Source of the DNA: Woeseiaceae bacterium
Lineage (GTDB): Bacteria; Pseudomonadota; Gammaproteobacteria; Steroidobacterales; Woeseiaceae
NCBI GenBank assembly: GCA_021773115.1
Contig: JAJFKS010000028.1
Span: 124,001-188,000 of the forward strand
Length of the DNA: 64,000 nt
Direction of reading: 5' to 3'
A program made the translations under genes and the position numbers. Shown in pieces: positions 57,148-64,000 of this stretch. The stretch's first letter is position 1, and each line of letters begins with the position of its first letter. The notes beneath the pieces are model-generated. The model was not told the DNA's origin, ran no database searches, and worked only from the letters and a program-made list of their open reading frames with translations.

Positions 57148-58770
57148 GCTCGACTGGGCGGTGACATCCACGTACATGGTGAGCTTCTGGCCTGGCCGCA
57201 GAATTTTGTTTCGGTCGATGTTGTTCCAGCGTGCGATCTGGTCGATGCCGACGCGGAACTTGCGGGCGATGACGTACAAGGAGTCGCCGTTACGGACCGT
57301 GTAGTTCAGTTTGCGGGTGGTATTTCCCAATGCCTGAGTCGGTGATGTGCGCGGTGCGTCGACGTCGGCGTTGGTCCAGACAACCAGTTTCTTGCCGATG
57401 GACAGGGTGTCTCTGGGTGCCATTGCGTTCCACGCAGCAAGCTGCCGGGTCGTCACCTTGTAACGTTGCGAGATGGTCCAGAACGATTCACCGCTGGTGA
57501 CAATGTGTTCGACCTTGTTGCCGGCCCGCGTCTTGTTTTGCGTGTTAGCAAGGCGCGCGTCGGCGCTTTTGCTGTAGGCGCTCAGGGGTTTGGTTGCGAC
57601 CGGAATCATCAAGTGATCGCCGGCTCGAATCGTGTTGCCGCGGAGATTATTCGCCGAGCGAATCGTCGTCACTGTCGTGTTGTACTTTTCGGCGATCTGC
57701 GAAATCGCTTCACCGTTCTTGACCTTGTGGCGCTGCCAGCGGACACGTTCCGAGGCAGGGACATCGTTCAACGCGATCGCGAACTGCTCCGCGACATCCA
57801 CCGGCATGACGAGACTGTGTGGACCGCTCGGGTCCGTCGACCAGCGGTTGTAGCCCGGATTGAACTGGTAAATCGTATCGACGTCGATACCCGCAAGTTC
57901 AGCAGCGAGGGCGAGGTCGAGCTGTCCGCCAATATCGGCAACGACAAACTGCGGCACGTCCGCAACGATGGGAAGCGTTAGATTGTATTGCGCCGGATCG
58001 GCCACAATTTCGACCAGAGCCAGCAGCTTGGGCACGTACATGCTGGTTTCTCTTGGCAGATGCAGTGACCAGAAATCGATCGGCTTGCTGGCCTTCGTGT
58101 TGCGGCGTACGGCGCGCCGAACATTCCCCTCGCCAGAGTTGTAAGAGGCGATCGCGTTGAGCCAGTTGCCGTTATTAAACTCCTCAAGATATTCGAGATA
58201 GTCGAGCGCGGCGCGTGTCGAGTCGACAACATCACGACGACCGTCGTACCACCAGTTTTGTTTGATACCAAAACGCCTGGCCGTTCCCGGGATCATCTGC
58301 CAGAGACCGGCCGCACGTCCGTGCGAATAGGCGAAGGGGTCGTAAGCACTCTCGACGATCGGTAGCAGCGCGAGCTCAAGCGGCAGGCCGCGACGTTCGA
58401 GTTCAGCGACGATGTAGGGCAGGTAACGTTGTGCACGCGTGAAAACGCGAGCCAGGTATTCGGGATGCCTGGCGAACCACTGCTTCTCGGCCGTAGTGCG
58501 ATGATTGTCGCTGTAGCGGAGCTTGAAGCCACGCCGCAGCTTTTCGAGTACGTCATCGCTGCCGACAGGCGATGAAATGAGCTCAATGCCTGCCACCGGT
58601 GAGATCAGCTTGAGCTCGATGTCAGCGGCGTCGCTGGCGTCGTTGCGAAGCTCCAGCGGTGTCGACAAGCTGACATCCGAGGCAAACAGGAAAAAGGTGA
58701 CACCGATAGCGCCAAGCGACTGGATTCTTGGCGATAATCGCCGCATTGACGATGACTTTAGCGTAGACAT
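57145..58770 (-). CDS. mltD: Membrane-bound lytic transglycosylase MltD
   Basis: 541 residues. N-terminal signal sequence (from about residue 9 or 1), SLT domain with catalytic Glu140 in LLPIVESAYDP and AAGLWQMIPGTARRFG, and three C-terminal LysM domains (about 355-400, 425-470, 490-535) for peptidoglycan binding. The signal lacks an obvious lipobox Cys. Possible start 58770 or 58746. In E. coli gloB is next to mltD; here it is absent and the yafS-like gene lies divergent at 50 bp. Confidence 0.92.
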   Translation of the reverse strand: MSTLKSSSMRRLSPRIQSLGAIGVTFFLFASDVSLSTPLELRNDASDAADIELKLISPVAGIELISSPVGSDDVLEKLRRGFKLRYSDNHRTTAEKQWFARHPEYLARVFTRAQRYLPYIVAELERRGLPLELALLPIVESAYDPFAYSHGRAAGLWQMIPGTARRFGIKQNWWYDGRRDVVDSTRAALDYLEYLEEFNNGNWLNAIASYNSGEGNVRRAVRRNTKASKPIDFWSLHLPRETSMYVPKLLALVEIVADPAQYNLTLPIVADVPQFVVADIGGQLDLALAAELAGIDVDTIYQFNPGYNRWSTDPSGPHSLVMPVDVAEQFAIALNDVPASERVRWQRHKVKNGEAISQIAEKYNTTVTTIRSANNLRGNTIRAGDHLMIPVATKPLSAYSKSADARLANTQNKTRAGNKVEHIVTSGESFWTISQRYKVTTRQLAAWNAMAPRDTLSIGKKLVVWTNADVDAPRTSPTQALGNTTRKLNYTVRNGDSLYVIARKFRVGIDQIARWNNIDRNKILRPGQKLTMYVDVTAQSS

Positions 58771-58819
58771 CGGGCTATCCTACTGAGGTCGCAAACGAGT
58801 GCAAGGGGATTGTTCACAA

Positions 58820-59548
58820 ATGGCGCAAGACTGGCTAAAAACGCCACTTGGCAAGGCCCTGCTGCGGCAGGAGGCCCGCGTGGTCGAGGACGCACTGGAT
58901 GGCGTATTCGGCGAGCAATGCCTGCAATTGGGGGTGTGGGGTGAGCAACGCGGCTTCTTGCGCTTCACGCGAACCCAGCGCTGCTCGTTGCTGGCCGAGA
59001 GCACGCAGGATGGGCCCGCAGTGGTCGGCAAGCTGCACCAATTGCCGATTGCGAGTGACTCCATTGACGCGGTGTTACTGCCGCACACACTCGATTACAG
59101 CGATCGCCAGCATGCCATTCTCCGTGAAGTGGATCGCGTCCTCAGGCGCGACGGGCGGCTGATCATCCTGGGCTTTAGGCCGGGCGGTCTGTGGGGTTTG
59201 CGCAGATTGATCCCGGGTGCCGGCATCCCGCCAGGGGCGGACAACCTGATATCCGAGCGGCGACTGCGCGACTGGTTAAAGCTACTCGACATGCGCATAC
59301 AGGGTGCTTCACGTTATTTCTTTCGCTGGCCGCTGCCGGGCAACAAAGCGCGCGGTTCAGGCAAGTGGGAACGACGCGGCCAGGCGTGGTGGCCCGAGCT
59401 ATCGGCATGCTATATGCTCTCGGCGCAGAAAAGAGTCAGCACGCTGACACCGGTTCGATCGGTGTGGCGCCGTCAGCCCAAGGTGGTTGCCGGACTGGCC
59501 GAACCCTCAACCCGAGTTGCCCGAATCCGTTTTGACGAAAACCATTGA
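58820..59548 (+). CDS. SAM-dependent methyltransferase, YafS-like
   Basis: 242-residue class I methyltransferase. Motif I is weak ([11 protein letters not shown] instead of a glycine-rich LDLGCGTG), while the later [14 protein letters not shown] motif is typical. This and the position beside mltD and rnhA match E. coli YafS. Substrate unknown. The start at 58820 follows the family; 58799 is also open. Overlaps the rnhA start by 17 bp. Confidence 0.82.
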   Translation: MAQDWLKTPLGKALLRQEARVVEDALDGVFGEQCLQLGVWGEQRGFLRFTRTQRCSLLAESTQDGPAVVGKLHQLPIASDSIDAVLLPHTLDYSDRQHAILREVDRVLRRDGRLIILGFRPGGLWGLRRLIPGAGIPPGADNLISERRLRDWLKLLDMRIQGASRYFFRWPLPGNKARGSGKWERRGQAWWPELSACYMLSAQKRVSTLTPVRSVWRRQPKVVAGLAEPSTRVARIRFDENH

Positions 59549-59972
59549 GATCTATACCGACGGCGCATGCAGGGGAAATCCCGGACCGGGCGGCTGGGGC
59601 GCGTTGCTGATCTATGGCTCGCGGCAGAAAACCCTGCACGGCGGTGAGGCCGAAACCACCAACAACCGCATGGAGCTGACCGCGGCGATCGAGGCGTTGA
59701 ATGCGCTGCGTTCACGAAGTATTGTCACCCTCTACACAGATTCCAAGTACGTCATGGACGGCATCAATGAATGGATGCCGAACTGGAAAAAACGCGACTG
59801 GCGAACCGCTGCACGAAAGCCAGTCAAGAACAAAGACCTGTGGCAGGCACTGGATGAGGCCGTCGAACGCCACGATATCGACTGGCGCTGGGTGAAAGGC
59901 CACGACGGCAACCCCGGCAATGAAATGGCCGACGAATTGGCCAATCGCGGCATCGACGAATTACTGTCGTAG
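59532..59972 (+). CDS. rnhA: Ribonuclease HI
   Basis: Degrades RNA in RNA-DNA hybrids. 146 residues from a TTG start at 59532, which gives the family N-terminus [20 protein letters not shown]. Acidic catalytic set: Asp in YTDGAC, Glu in NNRMELTAA, Asp in LYTDSKYV, His in [13 protein letters not shown] plus the final Asp. The longer TTG at 59487 would add unrelated residues. Confidence 0.95.
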   Translation: MTKTIEIYTDGACRGNPGPGGWGALLIYGSRQKTLHGGEAETTNNRMELTAAIEALNALRSRSIVTLYTDSKYVMDGINEWMPNWKKRDWRTAARKPVKNKDLWQALDEAVERHDIDWRWVKGHDGNPGNEMADELANRGIDELLS

Positions 59973-59990
59973 GAGCGCGCCCAGCGCGCG
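59969..59990. repeat. REP-like GTAGGAGCGCGC...GCGCGC
   Basis: GTAGGAGCGCGC followed by CCA and GCGCGCG forms a short GC-only stem in the gap between rnhA and dnaQ and includes the rnhA stop codon. It resembles the head of the pseudomonad REP palindrome; the other copy of GTAGGAGCG is at 13322-13336. Confidence 0.35.
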
Positions 59991-59997
59991 AAAAATT

Positions 59998-60747
59998 ATG
60001 AACCGACAAATCGTCCTGGACACCGAAACCACCGGCCTGTCCACCAAAAACGGCCACCGCATCATCGAAATCGGTTGCCTGGAGCTGGTCAATCGCCGCC
60101 TGACCGGGCGCGAATTTCACCGCTTCCTGAATCCGGATCGCGATATCGACGAAGGCGCCGAACGCGTGCACGGCATCAGCCGCGCAGATCTCGACACCGC
60201 GCCGAGATTTCCGGACGTCGTCGACGAGTTTTTGACGTTCATCAAAGACGCCGAGCTGATCATTCACAATGCGAGCTTCGATGTCGGCTTTCTCGAGCAC
60301 GAATTGCAGTTGATGAAACATCCGCAGCCGTCGATCGAAGCCCATGCGAGCGTGCTCGATACCTTGACGATGGCACGCGAGATGCACCCGGGTCAGCGCA
60401 ACAGCCTGGATGCATTGTGCAAACGCTATGAAGTCGATGCGACGAAACGCGACGTGCATGGCGCATTGATCGACTCGGAATTGCTCGCGAATGTGTATCT
60501 GGCAATGACGGGGGGGCAGACCGCACTATCGCTGGATGCGGACGACGGCAAGGATTCAAGTAATTCGCACGCAGCACACACAGATGGGCATGAACGCGCT
60601 CCTGCGCTTGAGGTGTCGATCAGTGGGGGGGGTATGGTTGCGACGGACCTTCTCGTGATCACAGCATCGGCTGAAGAAACCGCTGCACACGAGGCGATGC
60701 TCGAAAAAATTCGTGAATCCGGTGCGTGCGTCTGGGATATTGACTAG
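59998..60747 (+). CDS. dnaQ: DNA polymerase III epsilon subunit (3'-5' proofreading exonuclease)
   Basis: 249 residues. Exo I VLDTETTG, Exo II HNASFDVGFL, Exo III HGALIDSELLANVY, with all catalytic acids and His. C-terminal part after residue 180 binds the alpha subunit and here is loosely conserved. The frame extends upstream to 59920 inside rnhA; MNRQIVLDTETTG at 59998 is the proper start. Standard rnhA-dnaQ pairing. Confidence 0.95.
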   Translation: MNRQIVLDTETTGLSTKNGHRIIEIGCLELVNRRLTGREFHRFLNPDRDIDEGAERVHGISRADLDTAPRFPDVVDEFLTFIKDAELIIHNASFDVGFLEHELQLMKHPQPSIEAHASVLDTLTMAREMHPGQRNSLDALCKRYEVDATKRDVHGALIDSELLANVYLAMTGGQTALSLDADDGKDSSNSHAAHTDGHERAPALEVSISGGGMVATDLLVITASAEETAAHEAMLEKIRESGACVWDID

Positions 60748-60797
60748 AATCGTTGGTTCGCTTCGGGGGAAGCACCACTAAATAAGGATAAGACTGT

Positions 60798-62306
60798 ATG
60801 GCCCATACGATGGCAATGGCGTTGCGTCAGAATTTTCTCGGAAATTCTCCAAGTTGGTACAAACTCACGATCGTCGGATTCTTGATCATTAATCCGGTGC
60901 TCGTTGCGATCAATCCCCATCTCGCAAGCTGGGTTCTGGTCATCGAGTTTATTTTTACGCTCGCAATGGCGCTGAAATGCTATCCGTTGCAACCGGGTGG
61001 CCTGCTAGCCATACAGGCGATCGTGATGGGTCTCGCTTCACCGGAGCATGTGCTGCACGAAGCTGAGGCGAACTTTGAAGTCATCATGTTGCTGATGTTC
61101 ATGGTAGCGGGTATCTACTTCCTCCGTGATATGTTGCTTTACACGTTCACCAAGATCTTGCTGGGCGTGCGCTCGAAAGTCTTATTGTCGTTGATGTTCT
61201 CGTTTGCTGCGGCCTTCCTGTCCGCGTTCCTCGATGCGCTGACAGTTACGGCGGTAATAATCACTGTCGCGGTTGGCTTTTTTGGGGTCTACCACAAGGT
61301 CGCGTCAGGCAAGCAGTTTGATCACAGTCACGACCATGCCAGCGACGAAGAGGTAGTGGAATTGCATCGCGCCGATCTCGAGCAATTCCGCTCGTTTTTG
61401 CGCAGCCTGATGATGCACGGTGCGGTGGGAACGGCACTGGGCGGCGTGACCACAATGGTCGGTGAGCCGCAAAACCTGCTGATTGCCGAAATTATGGGCT
61501 GGAGTTTTGTCGAGTTCTTTCTGCACATGGCACATATATCGATGCCGGTACTGGCCGTCGGTTTAACGACCTGCGTGATGCTTGAGTTAACAAAGTCCTT
61601 TGGCTATGGCACCGAGCTGTCACCAAAAGTTCGTGAGGTACTTGAGGCTTTCGACAATCAGATGGCGGAGAAGCGCACGAAGTCTGACTTGATGATCATT
61701 GCGGTTCAGGGTGTTGTTGCGATGCTGCTGATCATCGCGCTCGGATTTGGCCTCGCGGCGCCGGGTATGGTCGGGTTGATGGTGATCGTGTTGGCAACAG
61801 CATTCAACGGCGTCACAGAAGAACACCGCATCGGGCATGCGTTCGAAGAGGCGTTACCGTTCACCGCTTTACTGGTCGTCTTTTTCGCGATCGTGGCAGT
61901 GATCGACCACCAGAGGCTGTTCACGCCGGTTATCCATTGGGTAATGACCTACGACGGCAAATTACAGGAGGCACTGTTCTATCTTGCGAATGGCGCATTA
62001 TCGATGATCAGTGACAATGTATTTGTCGCGACGGTTTACATCGGCGAGGTCGAAGAGATGTTCAAAGCGGGTGATATAACTCGTGAGCACTTCGATTCGC
62101 TGGCGATCGCGATCAATACCGGTACCAATATTCCGTCTGTGGCGACGCCAAACGGCCAGGCGGCATTTCTGTTCCTGCTGACATCGGCTCTGGCACCGCT
62201 GATTCGCCTGTCGTACGGCAGGATGGTGGTGATGGCAATCCCCTACACAATCACAATGACAATCACCGGTCTGCTGGCGCTCTGGTTCGTGCCATCGTTC
62301 ATCTAG
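60798..62306 (+). CDS. nhaB: Na+/H+ antiporter NhaB
   Basis: 502 residues, about 12 membrane helices. Closely follows NhaB of E. coli: [19 protein letters not shown] near the N-terminus, [33 protein letters not shown], and the long conserved [20 protein letters not shown]-terminal stretch. Exports sodium at the inner membrane, fitting a marine or saline habitat. SD AAGGA precedes the ATG. Confidence 0.95.
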   Translation: MAHTMAMALRQNFLGNSPSWYKLTIVGFLIINPVLVAINPHLASWVLVIEFIFTLAMALKCYPLQPGGLLAIQAIVMGLASPEHVLHEAEANFEVIMLLMFMVAGIYFLRDMLLYTFTKILLGVRSKVLLSLMFSFAAAFLSAFLDALTVTAVIITVAVGFFGVYHKVASGKQFDHSHDHASDEEVVELHRADLEQFRSFLRSLMMHGAVGTALGGVTTMVGEPQNLLIAEIMGWSFVEFFLHMAHISMPVLAVGLTTCVMLELTKSFGYGTELSPKVREVLEAFDNQMAEKRTKSDLMIIAVQGVVAMLLIIALGFGLAAPGMVGLMVIVLATAFNGVTEEHRIGHAFEEALPFTALLVVFFAIVAVIDHQRLFTPVIHWVMTYDGKLQEALFYLANGALSMISDNVFVATVYIGEVEEMFKAGDITREHFDSLAIAINTGTNIPSVATPNGQAAFLFLLTSALAPLIRLSYGRMVVMAIPYTITMTITGLLALWFVPSFI

Positions 62307-62318
62307 ACACGTGCTGAA

Positions 62319-63356
62319 GTGCCGGATATTGATTTTTGCCATCTGAATCTGGCCAAGCACTATCGTGGTGGCGAACGCCAGACTGAGATTTTGGTGCGGG
62401 AACTTGCGTCTCGAGGGTACTCGCAGCGGCTGGTCGTTAAGCGTGGCAATAGCCTGAAAGACCGGTGTGCTGATATTCACGATCTGGATATTCGTGAAGT
62501 GGCGTCGAACCCTGTCGCGGCTGCTTGGGCGGCGCGTGGTTCGCGCGTGGTGCACGCGCACGATGGCAGAACAGTGTACAGCGGACTGGTCGCAAATTAT
62601 CTGTTTGGAATTCCTTATGTCATCACACGTCGGGTGGTTGCCCCACAAAAAGGCAAGGTCCTGCGCCGCTGGGCATATCGGCGCGCCGGGCAGATTGTGG
62701 CGATATCAAACGCCGTCGTACGGTCAATTCAGAAACGCTTTGATTGGGACGAGGTGATCGTCATTCCGGATGCCCATTCGGGTTTCGTGGCGGATGCCCA
62801 GGTTGTCGAAGCGATATGCGCTCGATACGCGGGCAAGACACTGATTGGCAATATCGGCGCGTTGGTAAATTCGCATAAAGGCCAGTCGACGATTATAGCA
62901 GCAGCACGACGGGTCGCCGAGTCTCGGCCGGACTGGCAGTTCCTGCTCTGCGGAGACGGTGACGATGAAGACCGGTATCGAGACGAGATCGGTGATCTTG
63001 GCAACATTGAGCTGCTCGGCTGGGTGGAGAACGTCGGTGATTACCTGGCCAGTTTTGACGTGTTTTTGTATCCGTCGCTGCATGAGGCGCTGGGATCGAC
63101 GTTGCTGGATGCCATGCATTTTGGCTTACCGATTGTGGCGTCGAATGTGGATGGCATTCTGGATGTGGTTGAGGACGGCGTGAACGGCAAGCTTGTCGAG
63201 CCGCAGCAGCCGGATGCAATTATCGCGGCCATTGATCTGCTGCTTCAGGACGCGGAAAAGCTACAGACCATGCGGGCCGGTAATCGGGAAAAGGCTCAAA
63301 GCTATGATATCGGGCATATGGCGAATGCGTACCTGGCCGTCTATGAAGGACTCTGA
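62319..63356 (+). CDS. Glycosyltransferase family 4
   Basis: 345-residue GT-B fold retaining glycosyltransferase. N-terminal acceptor domain with YRGGERQTEILVRELA, C-terminal nucleotide-sugar domain with LGWVENVGDYLASFDVFLYP and the EALGSTLLDAM motif. Start is GTG at 62319, 12 bp after nhaB. Likely acts on LPS core or a surface polysaccharide, as the next gene is a UDP-sugar dehydrogenase. Donor and acceptor unknown. Confidence 0.88.
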   Translation: MPDIDFCHLNLAKHYRGGERQTEILVRELASRGYSQRLVVKRGNSLKDRCADIHDLDIREVASNPVAAAWAARGSRVVHAHDGRTVYSGLVANYLFGIPYVITRRVVAPQKGKVLRRWAYRRAGQIVAISNAVVRSIQKRFDWDEVIVIPDAHSGFVADAQVVEAICARYAGKTLIGNIGALVNSHKGQSTIIAAARRVAESRPDWQFLLCGDGDDEDRYRDEIGDLGNIELLGWVENVGDYLASFDVFLYPSLHEALGSTLLDAMHFGLPIVASNVDGILDVVEDGVNGKLVEPQQPDAIIAAIDLLLQDAEKLQTMRAGNREKAQSYDIGHMANAYLAVYEGL

Positions 63357-63444
63357 CTTGCGTCTCAAAGCCGCCTGCGACAAGCGACCGCGAAATTGCT
63401 CGCGAACTGTGCTATTTAAGCGCTGAGTTTTCACTGGACCTGCT

Positions 63445-64000
63445 ATGTCATTCAATATTAAAGAAATTCGTATCGGTATTATTGGGCTTGGTTATGTTGG
63501 CTTGCCGCTGGCGGTCGAGTTTGGGAAGAAGTATCCGACGGTTGGATTTGATATCAAGGCAGATCGTATCGCCGAGCTCTGGAAGGGCGAGGATTCGACA
63601 CTCGAGTGCTCAAGCGAAGAATTGGCGGAAGCCGTGCAGTTGACACTATCCTCAAATGAATCGGAACTGGAAGCATGTAATTTCTACATTGTGACGGTGC
63701 CAACTCCTATCGGCGACAGCAATCGTCCACTATTGACGCCGTTGAAATCGGCCAGTAGCACGCTCGGGCGCGTCATCAGGAAAGGCGACATCGTTGTTTA
63801 TGAGTCGACGGTTTATCCTGGTGCGACCGAGGAGTTTTGTGTCCCAATTGTTGAGAAAGAGTCCGGACTGCAGCTGAACAAGGATTTCTTCGTCGGTTAC
63901 AGCCCGGAACGAATCAACCCTGGCGACAAAGAACACCGGCTACCTTCGATACTGAAAGTAACGTCTGGATCTACGGACGAAGCGGCAACATTCATTGATT
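63445..64000 (+). CDS. UDP-N-acetylhexosamine dehydrogenase (WbpO/TviB-like), truncated by window end
   Basis: The first 185 codons are present and the gene runs off the end. NAD motif IGIIGLGYVGLPLAVEF, FDIKADRI, VTVPTPIGD and ESTVYPGATEE match nucleotide-sugar dehydrogenases of the UDP-GalNAc/UDP-GlcNAc type, which make the uronic acid for O-antigen or capsule. The catalytic cysteine lies beyond the window. Substrate type is by similarity only. The start ATG at 63445 is 88 bp after the glycosyltransferase. Confidence 0.9.
   Translation, partial: MSFNIKEIRIGIIGLGYVGLPLAVEFGKKYPTVGFDIKADRIAELWKGEDSTLECSSEELAEAVQLTLSSNESELEACNFYIVTVPTPIGDSNRPLLTPLKSASSTLGRVIRKGDIVVYESTVYPGATEEFCVPIVEKESGLQLNKDFFVGYSPERINPGDKEHRLPSILKVTSGSTDEAATFID

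Overview
The window is a gene-dense stretch of a gammaproteobacterial chromosome, with very short intergenic gaps and many ATGA-type overlaps. Several blocks match conserved gammaproteobacterial order: glyA-nrdR-ribD-ribE-ribB-ribH-nusB-thiL-pgpA; asd-fimV-truA-accD-folC-dedD-cvpA-purF; tRNA-Leu-tig-clpP-clpX-lon-hupB-tRNA-Val-tRNA-Asp-ppiD; and mltD-yafS-rnhA-dnaQ. Together with NhaB, FimV/FimX-type polar pilus proteins, EF-P/EpmA and LpxH, they point to a free-living, probably aquatic or marine gammaproteobacterium near the Pseudomonas/Xanthomonas/Woeseiaceae part of the tree. The lineage is inferred from gene order and protein resemblance only; no rRNA is present.

Layout. 0.1-3.5 kb: a two-TM membrane protein, the translation factor EttA and a divergent histone-deacetylase-family hydrolase. 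3.5-11.9 kb: the glycine/riboflavin/NusB/ThiL/PgpA operon, ending in a Ser/Thr kinase fused to a cyclic-nucleotide-binding domain. 12-16 kb: an exported M20 amidohydrolase, xseB, and a rubrerythrin / Fe-S oxidoreductase / DUF3501 operon behind a promoter with a 19-nt palindromic operator. 16-20.4 kb: parE and parC (topoisomerase IV), separated by a perfect 29-bp inverted repeat. 20.4-24.6 kb: a FimV-like LysM protein and a FimX-like degenerate GGDEF/EAL protein. 24.8-28.7 kb: efp, convergent with a minus-strand operon SCO-PCuAC-psd-epmA-fRMsr. 28.8-42.7 kb: prmB, aroC, asd, fimV, truA, accD, folC, dedD, cvpA, purF, then a second Ser/Thr kinase with a degenerate receiver and miaE. 42.7-46 kb: lpxH, a periplasmic cyclophilin, a four-tRNA operon (Pro, Arg, His, Lys), pdxH and doxX. 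46-54.8 kb: tRNA-Leu and the trigger factor/ClpXP/Lon/HU/PpiD proteostasis block with tRNA-Val and tRNA-Asp. 54.8-64 kb: a dicarboxylate symporter, fabI flanked on both sides by a palindromic repeat family, mltD, a yafS-like methyltransferase, rnhA, dnaQ, nhaB, a glycosyltransferase and the start of a UDP-sugar dehydrogenase that opens a surface-polysaccharide region.

No prophage, insertion sequence, CRISPR array or restriction system was seen. The less ordinary items are the two protein kinases with degenerate or unusual sensor domains, the rubrerythrin/DUF3501 redox module with its operator, the RibB fused to a RibA-like domain lacking the zinc cysteines (ribBX type), the parE-parC inverted repeat, the fabI-flanking repeats, and the absence of trpF and gloB from their usual positions. 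No stretch longer than about 300 bases lacks a gene, counting tRNAs.
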